Origin: Megalonaias nervosa
Lineage: Eukaryota; Mollusca; Bivalvia; Unionida; Unionidae
Direction of reading: 5' to 3'
Length of the DNA: 64,000 bases
Assembly: GCA_016617855.1 (NCBI GenBank)
Contig: JAECUM010096238.1
Coordinates: 1 to 64,000, forward strand
The position numbers and the translations under genes are program-made. The notes beneath the pieces are model-generated. The model was not told the origin of the DNA and searched no databases. It was given only the letters and a program-made list of their open reading frames with translations. Each line of letters opens with the position of its first letter. The first letter of the stretch is position 1. Shown in pieces: positions 37,838 to 49,499 of the stretch.

Positions 37838-38010
37838 GATGGCCAGTATATTTGATGGAGGAAGTACCTGGGAAGACCCTCGAAAGTACCACCAACTCAT
37901 GGATGCTACTGGCAAGCATATACCAACACTAACTGAACTGAGACTTGAATGAAGGTGTGTGAGTTATCTATAAAGGAGAGTACCTTAGACCACCCAGTGG
38001 TACAGCATGG
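37838..38010 (-). mobile_element. tRNA-derived SINE, family 2, degenerate minus-strand copy
   Basis: Reads ATGGCCAGTATATTTGATGG, GGGAAGACCC, ACCACCAACTCATGG and GCTACTGGCAAGC, the complement of the family body at 20705-20956, and finishes with CCTTAGACCACCCAGTGG, the complement of its A-box head. The head is then amplified as a tandem repeat. Confidence 0.7.
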
Positions 38011-38145
38011 GACTTAAAATCCACCTTAGACCACCCAGTGGTACAGCATGGGACTTAAAATCCACCTTAGACCACTAGTGGTACAGCATGGGACTTAAAA
38101 TCCACCTTAGACCACCCAGTGGTACAGCATGGGACTTAAAATCCA
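37983..38145. repeat. 41-bp tandem repeat, 4 copies, seeded by a SINE head
   Basis: Each unit contains CCTTAGACCACCCAGTGG (SINE A-box complement) joined to TACAGCATGGGACTTAAAATCC. Starts are 37983, 38024, 38065 and 38105. One copy has a small deletion (CCACTAGTGG). Confidence 0.93.
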
Positions 38146-38290
38146 TGAGTCACTGGTTAGATAGCTGCTGAGACCAGTCCATGGTGGCTGCTTCAATGTG
38201 TCCGTGGAAAGACACTTAGCAAATTCCTTTGCATGATATTGGCAATAATGAGCTCGAAGTCCCATTAAAAACCAAGAAACCAACCAACCA
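38146..38290 (-). mobile_element. Possible SINE of another family
   Basis: Words such as AATTCCTTTGCATGATATTG, AATAATGAGCTCGAAGTCCC and ATTAAAAACCAAGAAACC recall a molluscan SINE tail read backwards. The identification is from memory and the ends are undefined. Confidence 0.4.
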
Positions 38291-38339
38291 GATATGGGTG
38301 GTTGTAATGGAGCAAATTTTTCTGTCGATCTCACTAGAA

Positions 38340-40110
38340 CACATTTAGTTGGACATGTGTACGATCATTTATGGAGTTCTGCGCACGTTAAAGTGCCATA
38401 ACGCACGGATTGGTACAGTCTCTGTCGCGAGTTTAGCGATTTTTGATTAAGGCTATGTTTGTTTAAACTGACCAGGAAGGGGTCAAATTCTGATTGGTAT
38501 GGAAAAACTGTCATTTCTGAAAGTTACCAGAAATCAGTTGGGTAATCAAGGTTTGCCAGACGAACGGCACTGTTTCAACATTGTTCGGGCGGGAAGTGTA
38601 TTTCATTCAGATTGGTCACGCTGTGAATGGGGCGTGGTTTCAAATGAAAACTCTTTGGTTTAAATGTGCAACTAGCAAATTTTAAAATCAGTCTATGGTT
38701 TTTCCTACAAGAGGGAAGTTGAAAAGGGGACTCTGAGTTGAATTTAGAAGAAATTCACTCACAGAAATCATCCAGCTGAAGGAATTGTCTGGAAAAATTG
38801 ACAGACACGTTCTGGAAGTAATAGCTTGAAAAACAAGGTATTTGCAACAATCTTATGTAATTCATTGATACTACTATGATGATTTGTTGGATTTATTTCA
38901 ATGTATTTGCATGGATTTATTTGTTTAAGTTTGTAGATTTAATTTCTTGATATGGTATACCTGTGTTGAGTTCGTTTATCTGAGTCCGTACAATGATATT
39001 TTTCTTTATATAAACACTGACGACTTGTTGAACTTATAGTTTCGTATTAGTGGAAATTATGTATTTAGAATTTTATGTCTTATTTTAGTTGAGATGCGAG
39101 AATCCGTATGAATTCTCCGACCTATATATGAATTCACGTATGATAACCACTTGATTGTGTATAAATACAGTACTGCAAGGAATTTCATTCATTTGTGTAA
39201 TTGAGACTAATCTGGAACTAATGTCTCGGTGGGGGTGTTAGAACAGCCATTTAGTTGACCATTAATTTTGTGAAACGAGGTTGTTTACGGTCTGTCATGG
39301 CCAGTTAGACTAGATAGCCGTAGAATCTGTTTGAAATTAGGATAGAATTTATCTGACTTAACGAGAGGGGGAAGGTATTGATCTATTCCCCCAGTATAAT
39401 GTGACGGAAGATTTAGGTTGTTTATTTTTGTTATTTTGGAGGGGCCAGGATAGCTCGAAGTTCTACGTTCTACACTCTACGTATTACGTCTTACGAACCC
39501 AAAGTGGACACAAAGTTGAAAGGTGCGAAAGGGATGAGGCACCTGTAAATTTGGAAAAGAAAGTCAAAAGTGAAGGAGACCCAGACTTACCAGCACAAGG
39601 AAGTCAAAAGTGGAGAAGACCCAGACTTACCAGCACAAGGAAGTCAAAAGGGATAGTCGCTATGGAATTCGGACTGAATCAAGACCATCAGGTTATGAAA
39701 CTGTACAAGGCAATGTTTTCGATATATTTCACTTGATCTAAATGATGATTTAAATTCTATCATTTTATCAGATCGGCTATTGGTATCATTATTTCTTTGT
39801 ATTTGAAAAAAAATTCGTGCAAGAAGTTAAGTCAAAAAGAAAGAAGTGTATCTTTCAATCGTAATGTATTATTATTACTTTTGTTTATGAACTTTATTGT
39901 TAGAAATTTTGATTAAATTTTGTCTTTATTTTAACGGGGGCTCGTGTTGTTCTGTTCTATATACCTGCTCAGCTCTTTATCTATTCCACCTGTAAATTTC
40001 TCAATTTCTATTGATATTTACTCGTTCCAGGCAAATTACACCGTCGGCGATCACCTCTAGATAACGATAACCAAAACCATAACACTCACCCCAACAAAGC
40101 TGGGCGGGGG
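38340..40110 (+). mobile_element. CpG-bearing segment, possible LTR-retrotransposon remnant
   Basis: This stretch contains CpG-rich patches in otherwise CpG-poor surroundings. It holds a TATA-like GTATAAATAC at about 39158, a 10-base match to the start of a proline-tRNA primer site (GGGGGCTCGT at about 39937) and a purine-rich GGGCGGGGGAG at about 40101-40111. A 40-bp unit (AAGTCAAAAGTG.AGGAGACCC) is repeated at 39561 and 39601. No gag or pol and no paired LTRs were found, so this remains tentative. The 111-codon frame at 39401-39736 is not recognised. Confidence 0.3.
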
Positions 40111-40379
40111 AGTATGACAGTGGTTCATTTTATTGTCAGATATGACTGTATCTTAAACTAGTCTCCTGAAGGAACTGATGCTCTACCAGCCTAAAAGAAT
40201 TTCCAGAAATCCAAAATAATACCCTTTAACTTTTTAACCGAATGCTGAAACTATCTCTGATATTCTTGAGCAATAGCATTTTTAAGATAGTCACCATAGT
40301 AAATCTATACCACTTTCACTTAGGATAAACAAGATGTTGTAAAACAACATAATAAGTCTTCTTGTGAAAACCCCAGGAC

Positions 40380-40383
40380 TATG

Positions 40384-40420
<37 letters not shown>
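40380..40420. repeat. (TA)n with ATGTAT variants
   Basis: Short TA microsatellite. Confidence 0.9.
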
Positions 40421-40559
40421 TCAGAAAGTATAGCAATAACAAGATTTTTTGGATGGACATTGTAGTGGCTATTTAGGACCAACTAATTTTTATCATCCTA
40501 TTTTGGGTGAAAACCACCAGTCAATATAACCATCCATTCAGGTGCAGTAGCATTAAGAT

Positions 40560-41270
40560 TGTCACCATATTAAATTTTAGACTGGCATCATTTAACCTTA
40601 GGACCTACCAAACACCATAACAAGTGTTCACATGAAAACACCATTTTAAATTTTAGACTGGCATCATTTAACCTTAGGACCAACCAGACACCATAAGAAG
40701 TGTTCACATGAAAACACCATTTTAAATTTTAGACTGGCATCATTTAACCTTAGGACCAACCAGACACCATAAGAAGTGTTCACATGAAAACACCATTTTA
40801 AATTTTAAACTGGCATCATTTAACCTTAGGACCAACCAGACACCATAAGAAGTGTTCACATGAAAACACCATTTTAAATTTTAGACTGGCATCATTTAAC
40901 CTTAGGACCAACCAGAAACCATAAAAAGTGTTCACATGAAAACACCATTTTAGATTTTAGACTGGCATCATTTAACCTCAGGACCAACAAGACACCATAA
41001 GAAGTGTTCACATGAAAACACCATATTACATTTTAGACTGACATCATTTAACCTTAGGACCAACCAGACACCATAAGAAGTGTTCACATGAAAACACCAT
41101 TTAAATTTTAGACTGGCATCATTTAACCTTAGGACCAACCAGACACCATAAGAAGTGTTCACATGAAAACACCATTTTAAATTTTAGACTGACATCATTT
41201 AACCTTAGGACCAACCAGACACCATAAGAAGTGTTCACATGAAAACACCATATTAAATTTTAGACTCTAT
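40560..41270. repeat. 76-bp minisatellite, about 9 copies
   Basis: The unit includes CATGAAAACACCATTTTAAA, TTAGACTGGCATCATTTAAC and CTTAGGACCAACCAGACACC. First copies start with CATGAAAAC at 40631 and 40707. Worn relatives of the unit (GTGAAAACC, AGGACCAACTAGAC, TCAATATGACCA) flank it at 40140-40560 and 41330-41480, so the array grew from an older divergent repeat. Confidence 0.95.
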
Positions 41271-41496
41271 GATTAGGAAGATTAGCTATAACAAGATTTT
41301 CGAGAGAGCTGACATGGCAGCCATACTGGATGTTAGAATGGAACGATTTCAATTAGGACCAACTAGACATTATAAGAAGTTTTTTGGTAAAACTCAATGT
41401 CGATATGACCACCCATTTGGAGTAGCCAAAACAAAATTCTGAAGATACATGTAGCAATTATGGTGGCCATATTGGAGGTCATATCAGCACCATTTT

Positions 41497-41690
41497 ATTT
41501 AGGATCAACTGGACTTACGAAGGAGTCTTCTGGTGGAAATTCCATGACAATATGACTTTCTGTTAAAATTGAATAATGATGACATTTTTCACATGGAAAC
41601 TCCACATCAATATGACTTTCTGTTGAGAAGTAATAATGAAAACATTTTTCACTTGAAAACTCCACGTCAATATGAATTTCCATTTAGAAG
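41497..41690. repeat. About 63-bp tandem repeat, 3 copies
   Basis: Units carry GGAAACTCCACATCAATATG and TTTCTGTT.A.A followed by ATAATGA.GACATTTTTCAC. Confidence 0.85.
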
Positions 41691-41814
41691 AAATATCCAT
41701 AAGATGATCTAGAAGCAAAGACAATGTTAACTCAAACGGAACTGAACAACAAACTCTAAGGGCATTTTAAGAAAGAAAACAATCTTGTGAACTGCACGTT
41801 ATATACCCGCTCCA

Positions 41815-42745
41815 TGTTCAATGGTCTCTATGTAGACAACTTCAAGTTTTGTGCAGACACCATTTTTATACTTACATGCAGGGTGTCTTTGATCCCAGAT
41901 GGATAAGCTTCTCACATACCCAAAGTGAAAGTCATCCAGAAAGGTTTGGACCAGGTCTGTGATGTATAAATCATGTAATTGTGGAAAAAACCATTTTTCT
42001 TCTTTCAGTCAATGACCTTGACCTTTAGCATTGTGACCCCAAATCAATAGCCTTCTTCCTTACACAAAGTGCAAGCCATCCACAAAGTCTGGCTGAGGCA
42101 TGTCACACAGAACTAATATCACTGTGCACAAACGATTCCTTTTCTTTCAGTCAATGACCATGAACTTTGAACTTCTGACTCCAAAATCAATTGAGTTCTT
42201 TCTTATACAAGTGCATCCATCCTCAAAGTTTGATAACCAATTAATGATGAAGACCTCAAGTTATAGAGCAGAAACCATTTTTCTCCTTTGAGCTACAGAG
42301 ACCATGACTTTGGCCCTAACGAGGTTATTCTTTACACCAAGTGAGAACTAACTGTGGATTATTCAGAACTCAAGTTACTGTGCAAAAACCATTGTTCTTC
42401 CTTTAGTCACAGCAACATTTTGACCCTGAAATCAAAAGGGGTTTCCTTATCACAAGTGCATCCCAATTCAAAGTTTGGTAGAAGTAGAGTTATTGTGCTG
42501 AAACCATTCTTCTTCTTTCAAATTCAATGACCTTGACCCTTGACCCTTTGGGCCTGACATGGAGAGGGTTATTTCTTACCCCAAGTACAAGCTATCAACA
42601 AAGTTAACTGTGGAAACTGTTGATGGTGGTGAACTCATTTTTGTGCAAAAGCCATTCAACTTCTTTTAGTCACAGTGCCCTTGACCTTTGAGCTTTTGAT
42701 CTTGAAATTGATAGGGTTGTTCCTAACCCAAGTGCATGTGAGCCA
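41815..42745. repeat. Old degenerate repeat with recurring TGACCTTGACC words, period about 110-145 bp
   Basis: About six copies contain, in order, TTCTTTCAGTCAATGACC, TTGACCTTTGA, CAAAATCAAT..G.TTCTT, CACAAGTGCA.CCATC and CAAAGTTTG. Copies are strongly diverged. Similar repeats are familiar from molluscs. Each unit includes one or more AGGTCA half-sites on -. Confidence 0.75.
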
Positions 42746-44019
42746 TTAAGTAGATATTGTACAACTAAAGTCAGACTCTGGGAAGCAAATTGGAAACAGG
42801 TCAATGGACACACAATAGCAAGTGTACCAAATCAATTATGTAAAATGCTTACAAGTTTACAATTTGTGACTTTGTCTAAGTTAGAAATGTGTATTACTTG
42901 CTATGCATTTTATACCAATGATCACTTTGCTGTGCTGATGCAGACCCAAAAATTAATATTAACACCAATTAAATGAATAGTTGTATTTTACATAAGAAAT
43001 ATGTGTCGCAATGATCACAAATGAACCAGTTCCTAAATGTCTTAAGATGGAATTCATTGTTCGCATAAACCTTATCAGCTTACTGTATACTGATTGGATC
43101 TTGAACATGAACAAACCATTAGCAAGCAAGTATAGAGTTAAATGCTTTCCAAAACTAAAGGCTAATGGAAAATGACATAAATGGGGAAATCTCCAAAGAG
43201 TTTACTTTCCTCCAACACAGGAAATCCAAAAAGTGTTTAATCTAACTGCATTATCTGTCTGTAATCCAGCATTACATTCTGAATGATGACATTTTCCTTG
43301 ACCTCTCACATTTCTAAGTAGGAATGGATAAAAACTTTTCTTTTACACACCAAGCAGCTAAATGTGTTTAGGATGGTGTCAAATTACTTTTTTTAGAAAC
43401 TAGTTCTGCAACAAATTGGGCTCTTTTAAACCAACTTCATCCTCCATATATCAGTACTTTGTCTGGTACTTCAACCATTTGCTTGATAAAATGATTTACA
43501 TTCACTACAAGTGGGCAAATGGGCAAATCTGTCAGCAGCCTGGGAAATAACTGGGCATGAAACTGAAGAATGATGGAAACATTCACAGACTGAAAAAAAC
43601 TATCAATAATTAACTTACCATACAGTAGTTTCTAAAAGACCAATGAAGCTGATGAAGATGAGTTTACCACTTAAACTAACGATGAATGCCAAAGATGCCC
43701 ATTTCAATCAGCGATGATATTTGATTTGTCCTAATAACTGTGTGAATCAAATTAACAAATGGAAACTCGCTAATGTTATTTTATGATCATCAACTAATAC
43801 ATGAAATCATTAAATTAGCAGAAAAGTTCAGCCTCAATTTTACTGTGTAAAAATAGTTTGTTATACATACAAAAATCATTTTACATTTATTTCTGAGAGG
43901 GGGAGGCAGACAATTGTGACATTGTATTTTTACATACAAAGCTAAACACAGATCATATCACCCTGCTCAATTAAGTAATTATAATCAATGAGGCCCAATG
44001 AAGTAGTACATCATCATTT
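42746..44019. other. AT-rich intergenic sequence
   Basis: No gene or repeat recognised. Confidence 0.5.
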
Positions 44020-44735
44020 ACCTGGACATGTATTATATGTACATCATCTTTTACCTGGACATGTATTATATGTATTGTCCTTTACCTGACATGTATTGTA
44101 TCTGGACATGCATTTATATGTTGATCATTATTTACCTAGACATGTCTTATGTGTACATCATCATTTATCTAGACCTGTTATATGTACATCATCTTTTTCC
44201 TGGACTTGTATTACATGTATATGTACATGTAATTTACCTGGACAGGTATTATATGTCATCATTATTTACCTGGACATGAATTGTACTTGGACATGCATTA
44301 TATATACATCATTATTTACCTAGACATGTCTTATATGTACATTATTATTTACCTAAACATAGATTTATATGTGCATCATTATTTACCCAGACATGTCTTA
44401 TATGTACATCATCTTTTACATGGACAGGTATTATATGTAAATCATCATTTACCTGGACATGTATTAAACTTGGGGGTTTGAGTCTTGGGCTTGGCCAATG
44501 TGGGTACATGAGAAAACTTGCCAGTAGCTTCTCATGGGTCGGCAGTTCTTCCCGGGGTTTTCCCGGGTTCTTCCTCCACCATTTATACTGGCTGCCATGT
44601 ATAGCCTATCTTGTTCTGAAAAATGGCATTAAACCCTATTATAACAACAACAACAACAACAACAACATTAAACCTGGACATGTATTATATGTACATCATA
44701 ATCATTTATCTGGTCATGTATTATATGTACATTAC
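44020..44735. repeat. About 30-bp degenerate minisatellite, interrupted by a SINE
   Basis: Units of TTACCTGGACATGTATTATA plus TGTACATCATCA vary in length and sequence. The array runs to about 44469 and resumes at about 44667 after the SINE. Confidence 0.9.
44470..44666 (+). mobile_element. tRNA-derived SINE, family 2, 5'-truncated
   Basis: Starts just before the B box region (TTTGAGTCTTGGG), keeps the body (GAAAACTTGCCAGTAGCTTC, CCATGTATAGCCTATC) and the (AAC)n tail. The heptamer ATTAAAC at 44463-44469 is repeated at 44667-44673, a likely target duplication that places the insertion inside the 30-bp array. Confidence 0.88.
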
Positions 44736-44999
44736 ATCTTAATTAGTTTCACATGCTATTGGCAATTTCTTCTTGATATGACCTTTCCAAGAGTTCTAAT
44801 AACCAGTTACCTGCGTATACTCCATGTCCAACATCAAGTTCCCACATGTAATAAGTTTTTAGAATAAAGGTATTGCAATATATATGGATAGAGATAAATG
44901 AAACAAAAAAATGACTCCATTATCAACCTTTTCATGTTCATGTATGCAATAGTAAAAAAAAAAAATATTGCTAAAATCCTAGGGAAGTTTTATAGAAAC

Positions 45000-45260
45000 T
45001 TTTAAAGATAATATTCAACAAACATTTAGACATGTTCAACAAAAACATGTCTTACAAACTTTTTGACATATTCAACAAAGATACATTGTACAAACACTTT
45101 GATATATTTAACAAAGACATGTGTTACTACCTTTAAGACACATCCAACAAAAGACGTCTTACTAAGACATTCAACAAAGACACATCCTACGAACTTTTAG
45201 ACATATTAACAAAAAGACAAGTGTAGACATATTCAACAAAGACATGTCTTACAAACTGAA
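45000..45260. repeat. Degenerate tandem repeat, about 40 bp
   Basis: Words ATATTCAACAAAGACATGTC and TTACAAACTTTT recur with many changes, about six times. Confidence 0.75.
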
Positions 45261-45642
45261 TCATGTCATAACAAGAGATAATGGACTACAGCAAAACCAC
45301 AAGCTCAGTGAGGTAAGGCATGCACATTATGACAGTTGTCAGATGGTCGGTGAACCTACGGGTAAATTGGGGAAAAGTTTAATTTCTAATCGTTTATTGT
45401 ATATTATGTACATATTTAGATATTTTGGTACATGTTGCAGCCTTAGTACCACCTAAAGGTAGATGTCTGAAGATAAAAAAGCATAAATGAACAGAACTAA
45501 AACCTCAGGAAAATAAACCTTCCCAACAAATGTAAATGTGAAGTACAAAAAGACAACATATAAAATGTAACAAAATATTCAAATTCTGCACACTGTACAT
45601 GAAACAAAAAGATAATGGTAAAACATGGAAAATCCCTATAGT

Positions 45643-46099
45643 ACACACGGTACTAACTGTATGGAAAAATGGGAACCAGCCTGGAAATGGGTGAACATAA
45701 AATAGAGTATATGTGGGTTTGGCTGGCCAGGATTGATTAATAATGTAAGTTAATTTTTAGGAAAAAGAATCTTTTGAGAGTTTATCCTAGTTGTAAGTGA
45801 AAAAAATAGGGACATTGTTTTACTGATGGAATTTCAGTCATTTAACAGTCTTGTGATTGGAACACTCATTACTGAAATTAGCACCTGACTCTTTGGTGCG
45901 GAACTGAATGCATGTTTTCAAACACATGCAGGTCCAGAAAATGCCACGGCTCATATCCTTTCCTCTACACAGAAGCTGACTTCCAGGTTTCATCTACACT
46001 GATAAATATAGGTTTGATCATGAGCAATCAGAAATTTTAAGTTATTGAATTTTTAATATGGTGTTTGCATAGGTTTACTATGAATTAGTACCATGAGTC
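45643..46099 (+). repeat. Segmental duplication, copy 1
   Basis: About 455 bp beginning ACACACGGTACTAACTGTATG and ending near GCATAGGTTTACTATG. A direct copy lies at 47006-47469. Most bases agree, with scattered substitutions and short indels. It has no coding capacity. Confidence 0.95.
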
Positions 46100-47005
46100 A
46101 TATAGACAGCTACAGTAATACAGTGACTCCACATATGCAAGTGCAATTAAGTTTACTATAAATGCAGTCATACAGCAATATTTGTGGATAACAAGAAAAT
46201 TTAATACCTTTTGTAAACCAAAGAGTGACTTTCAGTGGGATATTAACAAATATTCACATATATCAACTGTTGCCAAGAAGGGGGGAGGGTGTAAACTGTG
46301 TAGATTTGGCTATGTTAAGTTTAGTGTTTTGCACTTTGGTTTATATCTAAGTAATACATATACAAAGCTTATGCAATTTACCATTTATAGGGTAATTATA
46401 GTAAGCAATATGATATTTCCTAGTTGTGTTTTCAAACAATGTTTCAGATATGATCACTTAGGTCTCTTCCACCATGCTGAATGGTGATGACCTCTCATGA
46501 CTTTGCATCCCATTAATTTCTTTCAGTGAATGTTTTGAAACTTCATATTTTGCATTTTAATGGACTTATGTCTACCTTACTTTAGTTTTAAATAATATGT
46601 CTTCTGGGAGGAATTTTAGGTAATTTTTGTCATTTAAATCTCTTTTTCTGTAATAATACATGTACATATAGACGGTCACCTTGACCTTTTACTCATTAAT
46701 TACATAATATGACAAGGCTGGTAATATATTTCAGTATTAAATTGAAGAGAGATAAATGGTGATATTAAAAAAGGTGACTCTTATTAGACAGCTTTATTTT
46801 AATATTTTTTTCTGATTTTCTTAAATAAAGCTCAAATATTTAAATGTTGCCTTAAATGCAAATTGTTATTTAGGTGAACATGAACCTGCAGTATAATTTA
46901 TTATTCGCTAATGTAATCTTTGGCAAGCAGAACTATGCACATTGCTTACCTATGATTTGAACTACTATTCCTAGGGCTGCCAAGAATATCAAGGGTGGAT
47001 ACAGG
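46100..47005. other. Sequence between the two duplicated copies
   Basis: AT-rich. The 101-codon frame at 46182-46487 matches nothing I know. Confidence 0.5.
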
Positions 47006-47469
47006 ACACACGGTACTAATTGTATGGAAAAATGGGAACAAACCTGGAAATGGGTGAACATAAAAAAGAGTCTATATGGTTTTGGCTGGCCAGGAATGGT
47101 TAATAATGTAGTTAATGTTTGGGAAAAAGAATCTTTTGAGAGTTTATCCTAGTTGCAAATAAAAAAAGAGACATTGTTTTATTGATGGAATTTCAGTCCT
47201 TTAACAGTCTTGAGATTGGAACACTCATTACTGAAATTAGCACCTGACTCTTTGGTGCAGAACTGAAAGCACATGTTTCAAACACATGTAGGTCCAGAAC
47301 TGCCATGGCTCATATCCTTTTCTCTATACAGAAGCTGACATTCAGGTTTCATCTAAACTGATAAATATAAGTTTGATCATGAGCAATCAGAAATTTTAAG
47401 TTATTGAATTTTTAATATCATGGTGTTTGCATAGGTTTACTATAGGATCTGAATCAGTACCACAAGTCC
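47006..47469 (+). repeat. Segmental duplication, copy 2
   Basis: Direct repeat of 45643-46099, starting GACACACGGTACTAATTG. It differs by scattered substitutions and small indels, for example TCATGG for TGG near its end. Confidence 0.95.
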
Positions 47470-47741
47470 CATGTTAGCATTACAATTTCTTGTGTAAGTC
47501 ACATTCCCTTAAAAAGTTCAATATTTTACTGTATGTTATGTCCTTGTACTTTTTTTTTTTGAGCAGTTTATGTTAAAATACCTGAAAGGCTGGAAATCAA
47601 AACACTTGACAAGAACATGCTCGTGTGTCAGTGGATACTGGCAGGGTACACACTGCAGTCGAGGTTCATTCTTCAGGATGTATGTATCCATGGGTCAGGC
47701 AGGTATGTCTGTTATGTGATCAGCACAATACCCTCTTTTCT

Positions 47742-47832
47742 TGGATTTGCCCTAAATGAGGGATGCCTCTCTGATTTGCCCTAAATGAAGGATGCCACTC
47801 TGATTGGCCCTAAATGAGGGATGCCACTCTTC
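47742..47832. repeat. About 30-bp tandem repeat, 3 copies
   Basis: Units of TTGCCCTAAATGAGGGATGCC plus CTCTGA, in pieces of at most 20 bases: TGCCCTAAATGAGGGATGCC. Confidence 0.9.
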
Positions 47833-48224
47833 AACTGTGGGGTGGATGGTCTGTTTGTAGAAACATTAATGATAGAGATGTAACAGAAATTTTTCTGCTC
47901 ACCCCATTTGATCAAAACACCTATCTTTGACTGATAAGTGAAACAACTTGTGACTGGTTTACATAAATCTTTGCTAACTAATGGAATGGAGCAAAATCTC
48001 TTCTATTCTGATATTACAGTATTTAAAAATCTATCAATAAGAACCAATTAAGAAACTAAAACAGTATAACTTTCAACATCTCAAAAAAAATGCCAATTCC
48101 TTTGAAAAGAGTTGTGCTAGTATTTGATAATTTTCCATTATCTTTTTCAGTGCTTCCATAACTGATGTGGAAACCATAATTTCTGAAAGCACTGAACACA
48201 AATCTCAGCCACAGATCATAATCA

Positions 48225-48545
48225 ATGAAGATACAGGCCAACAAGAATGACTTGTCCATTTCACCTGTCAGTGGAATATTCATAATGGACACATGTACAG
48301 ACCAACAGGAATGACTTGTCCCTTTAACCTGTCAGTGGAATATTCATAATGGACACATGTACATACCAACAGGAATGTATTGTCCCTTTAACTTGTCAGT
48401 GGAACAGTCATAATGGACACAAGTAGAGACCAACAGGAATGACTTTTGCCTTTTTAACCATTCAGTGGAATAGTCATAATGGACACAAGTACAGACCAAC
48501 AGGAATGACTTCTGCCTTTTTAACCTTTCAGTGGAATACTCATGA
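48225..48545. repeat. 64-bp minisatellite, about 5 copies
   Basis: ACCAACAGGAATGACTT recurs at 48301, 48365, 48429 and 48495, with an earlier variant near 48237. Each is followed by TTTAACCTGTCAGTGGAATA and ATAATGGACAC. Confidence 0.93.
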
Positions 48546-49151
48546 TGAATGTAGATCCATGCATGATCTGAAGGAATTCTCTGGTTCCCATCCAACATGT
48601 ACAATTTATGCACAACTTTATACCATGCTCAGGTTGACTAAACCCAACATGAATATAAAATTAAATATGCTTCAAAAGGTTAATGGGCAATTTAAATTAG
48701 CCCATAGTGTAGGAATCCTCAGTGGGAAATGGACTATAGTATAGAATTTTGGGGGAGATGGAGACTAATTCAACAACAGACTGAATATACCTATTTCAAT
48801 GGCTCACTTACTTAGAATTTATTTAGCTACAAATACTTTATAACCCATCCAAAACATCTTCCCAATTTCAGCTTAAACAATTTTGGTAACGTAACTGCAT
48901 AGGATTTTTCTATTTCCCCTGGTGAACTTCCAAACGAAAAAGTTATGACAAATAAAAACTGAGGAGACTGTGACACTAACAATTTTCACAACAACACCTT
49001 TTTATCGGAAATGTTGGACTGGATGAGTGATACCACTTGAAAAAAGATGTTATTGTGACTGCATGCGTGATCTTTTGCAATGTATGCCCACACACCCTGA
49101 TTTCAATCCTTCATTTTGTAAGAGAAAACACCTCCTTTCATTATTTCTTCA
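48546..49151. other. Intergenic sequence
   Basis: Nothing recognised. Confidence 0.5.
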
Positions 49152-49445
49152 GATCACTGGTTTGCTTTGATTTTGTGGGGTTTAACACCATTTTCAGTAC
49201 AAGACAGACTATATATACATGGCGGCCAGTATAAAATGGTTTGATTTTGTGGGGTTTAACACCATTTTCAGTACAAGACAGACTATATATACATGGCGGC
49301 CAGTATAATTGGCTGAGGAAGAACCTGGGAAAAACCACTGACCCATATACCCATGTTGGTCAAGTCAAGACCTGAGTTTGTGCAGACAGAGGTTTTTATG
49401 TGTGAGTGAGCTGAAAAGGCAATTACCTTAGACCACTTGGTCACC
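49152..49445 (-). mobile_element. tRNA-derived SINE, family 2, minus strand with internal 74-bp duplication
   Basis: GTGGGGTTTAACACCATTTT, ATACATGGCGGCCAGTATAA and, further right, CTTAGACCACTTGG are complements of the family tail, body and head. The segment starting GATTTTGTGGGG at 49169 is repeated from 49243, so the 3' part of the SINE was tandemly doubled. Confidence 0.82.
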
Positions 49446-49499
49446 TAGGACCTCTTCTCTGGATGAACACCATTCAGCTTCATACAGGCACAACAGTAT

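Noticed and set aside
39401..39736. 111-codon frame as gag-like protein of an LTR element
   Set aside because: It includes a 40-bp tandem duplication and no nucleocapsid or protease motif.
46182..46487. 101-codon frame as a host gene
   Set aside because: No motif, no codon pattern, no splice context; length is within chance for AT-rich DNA.
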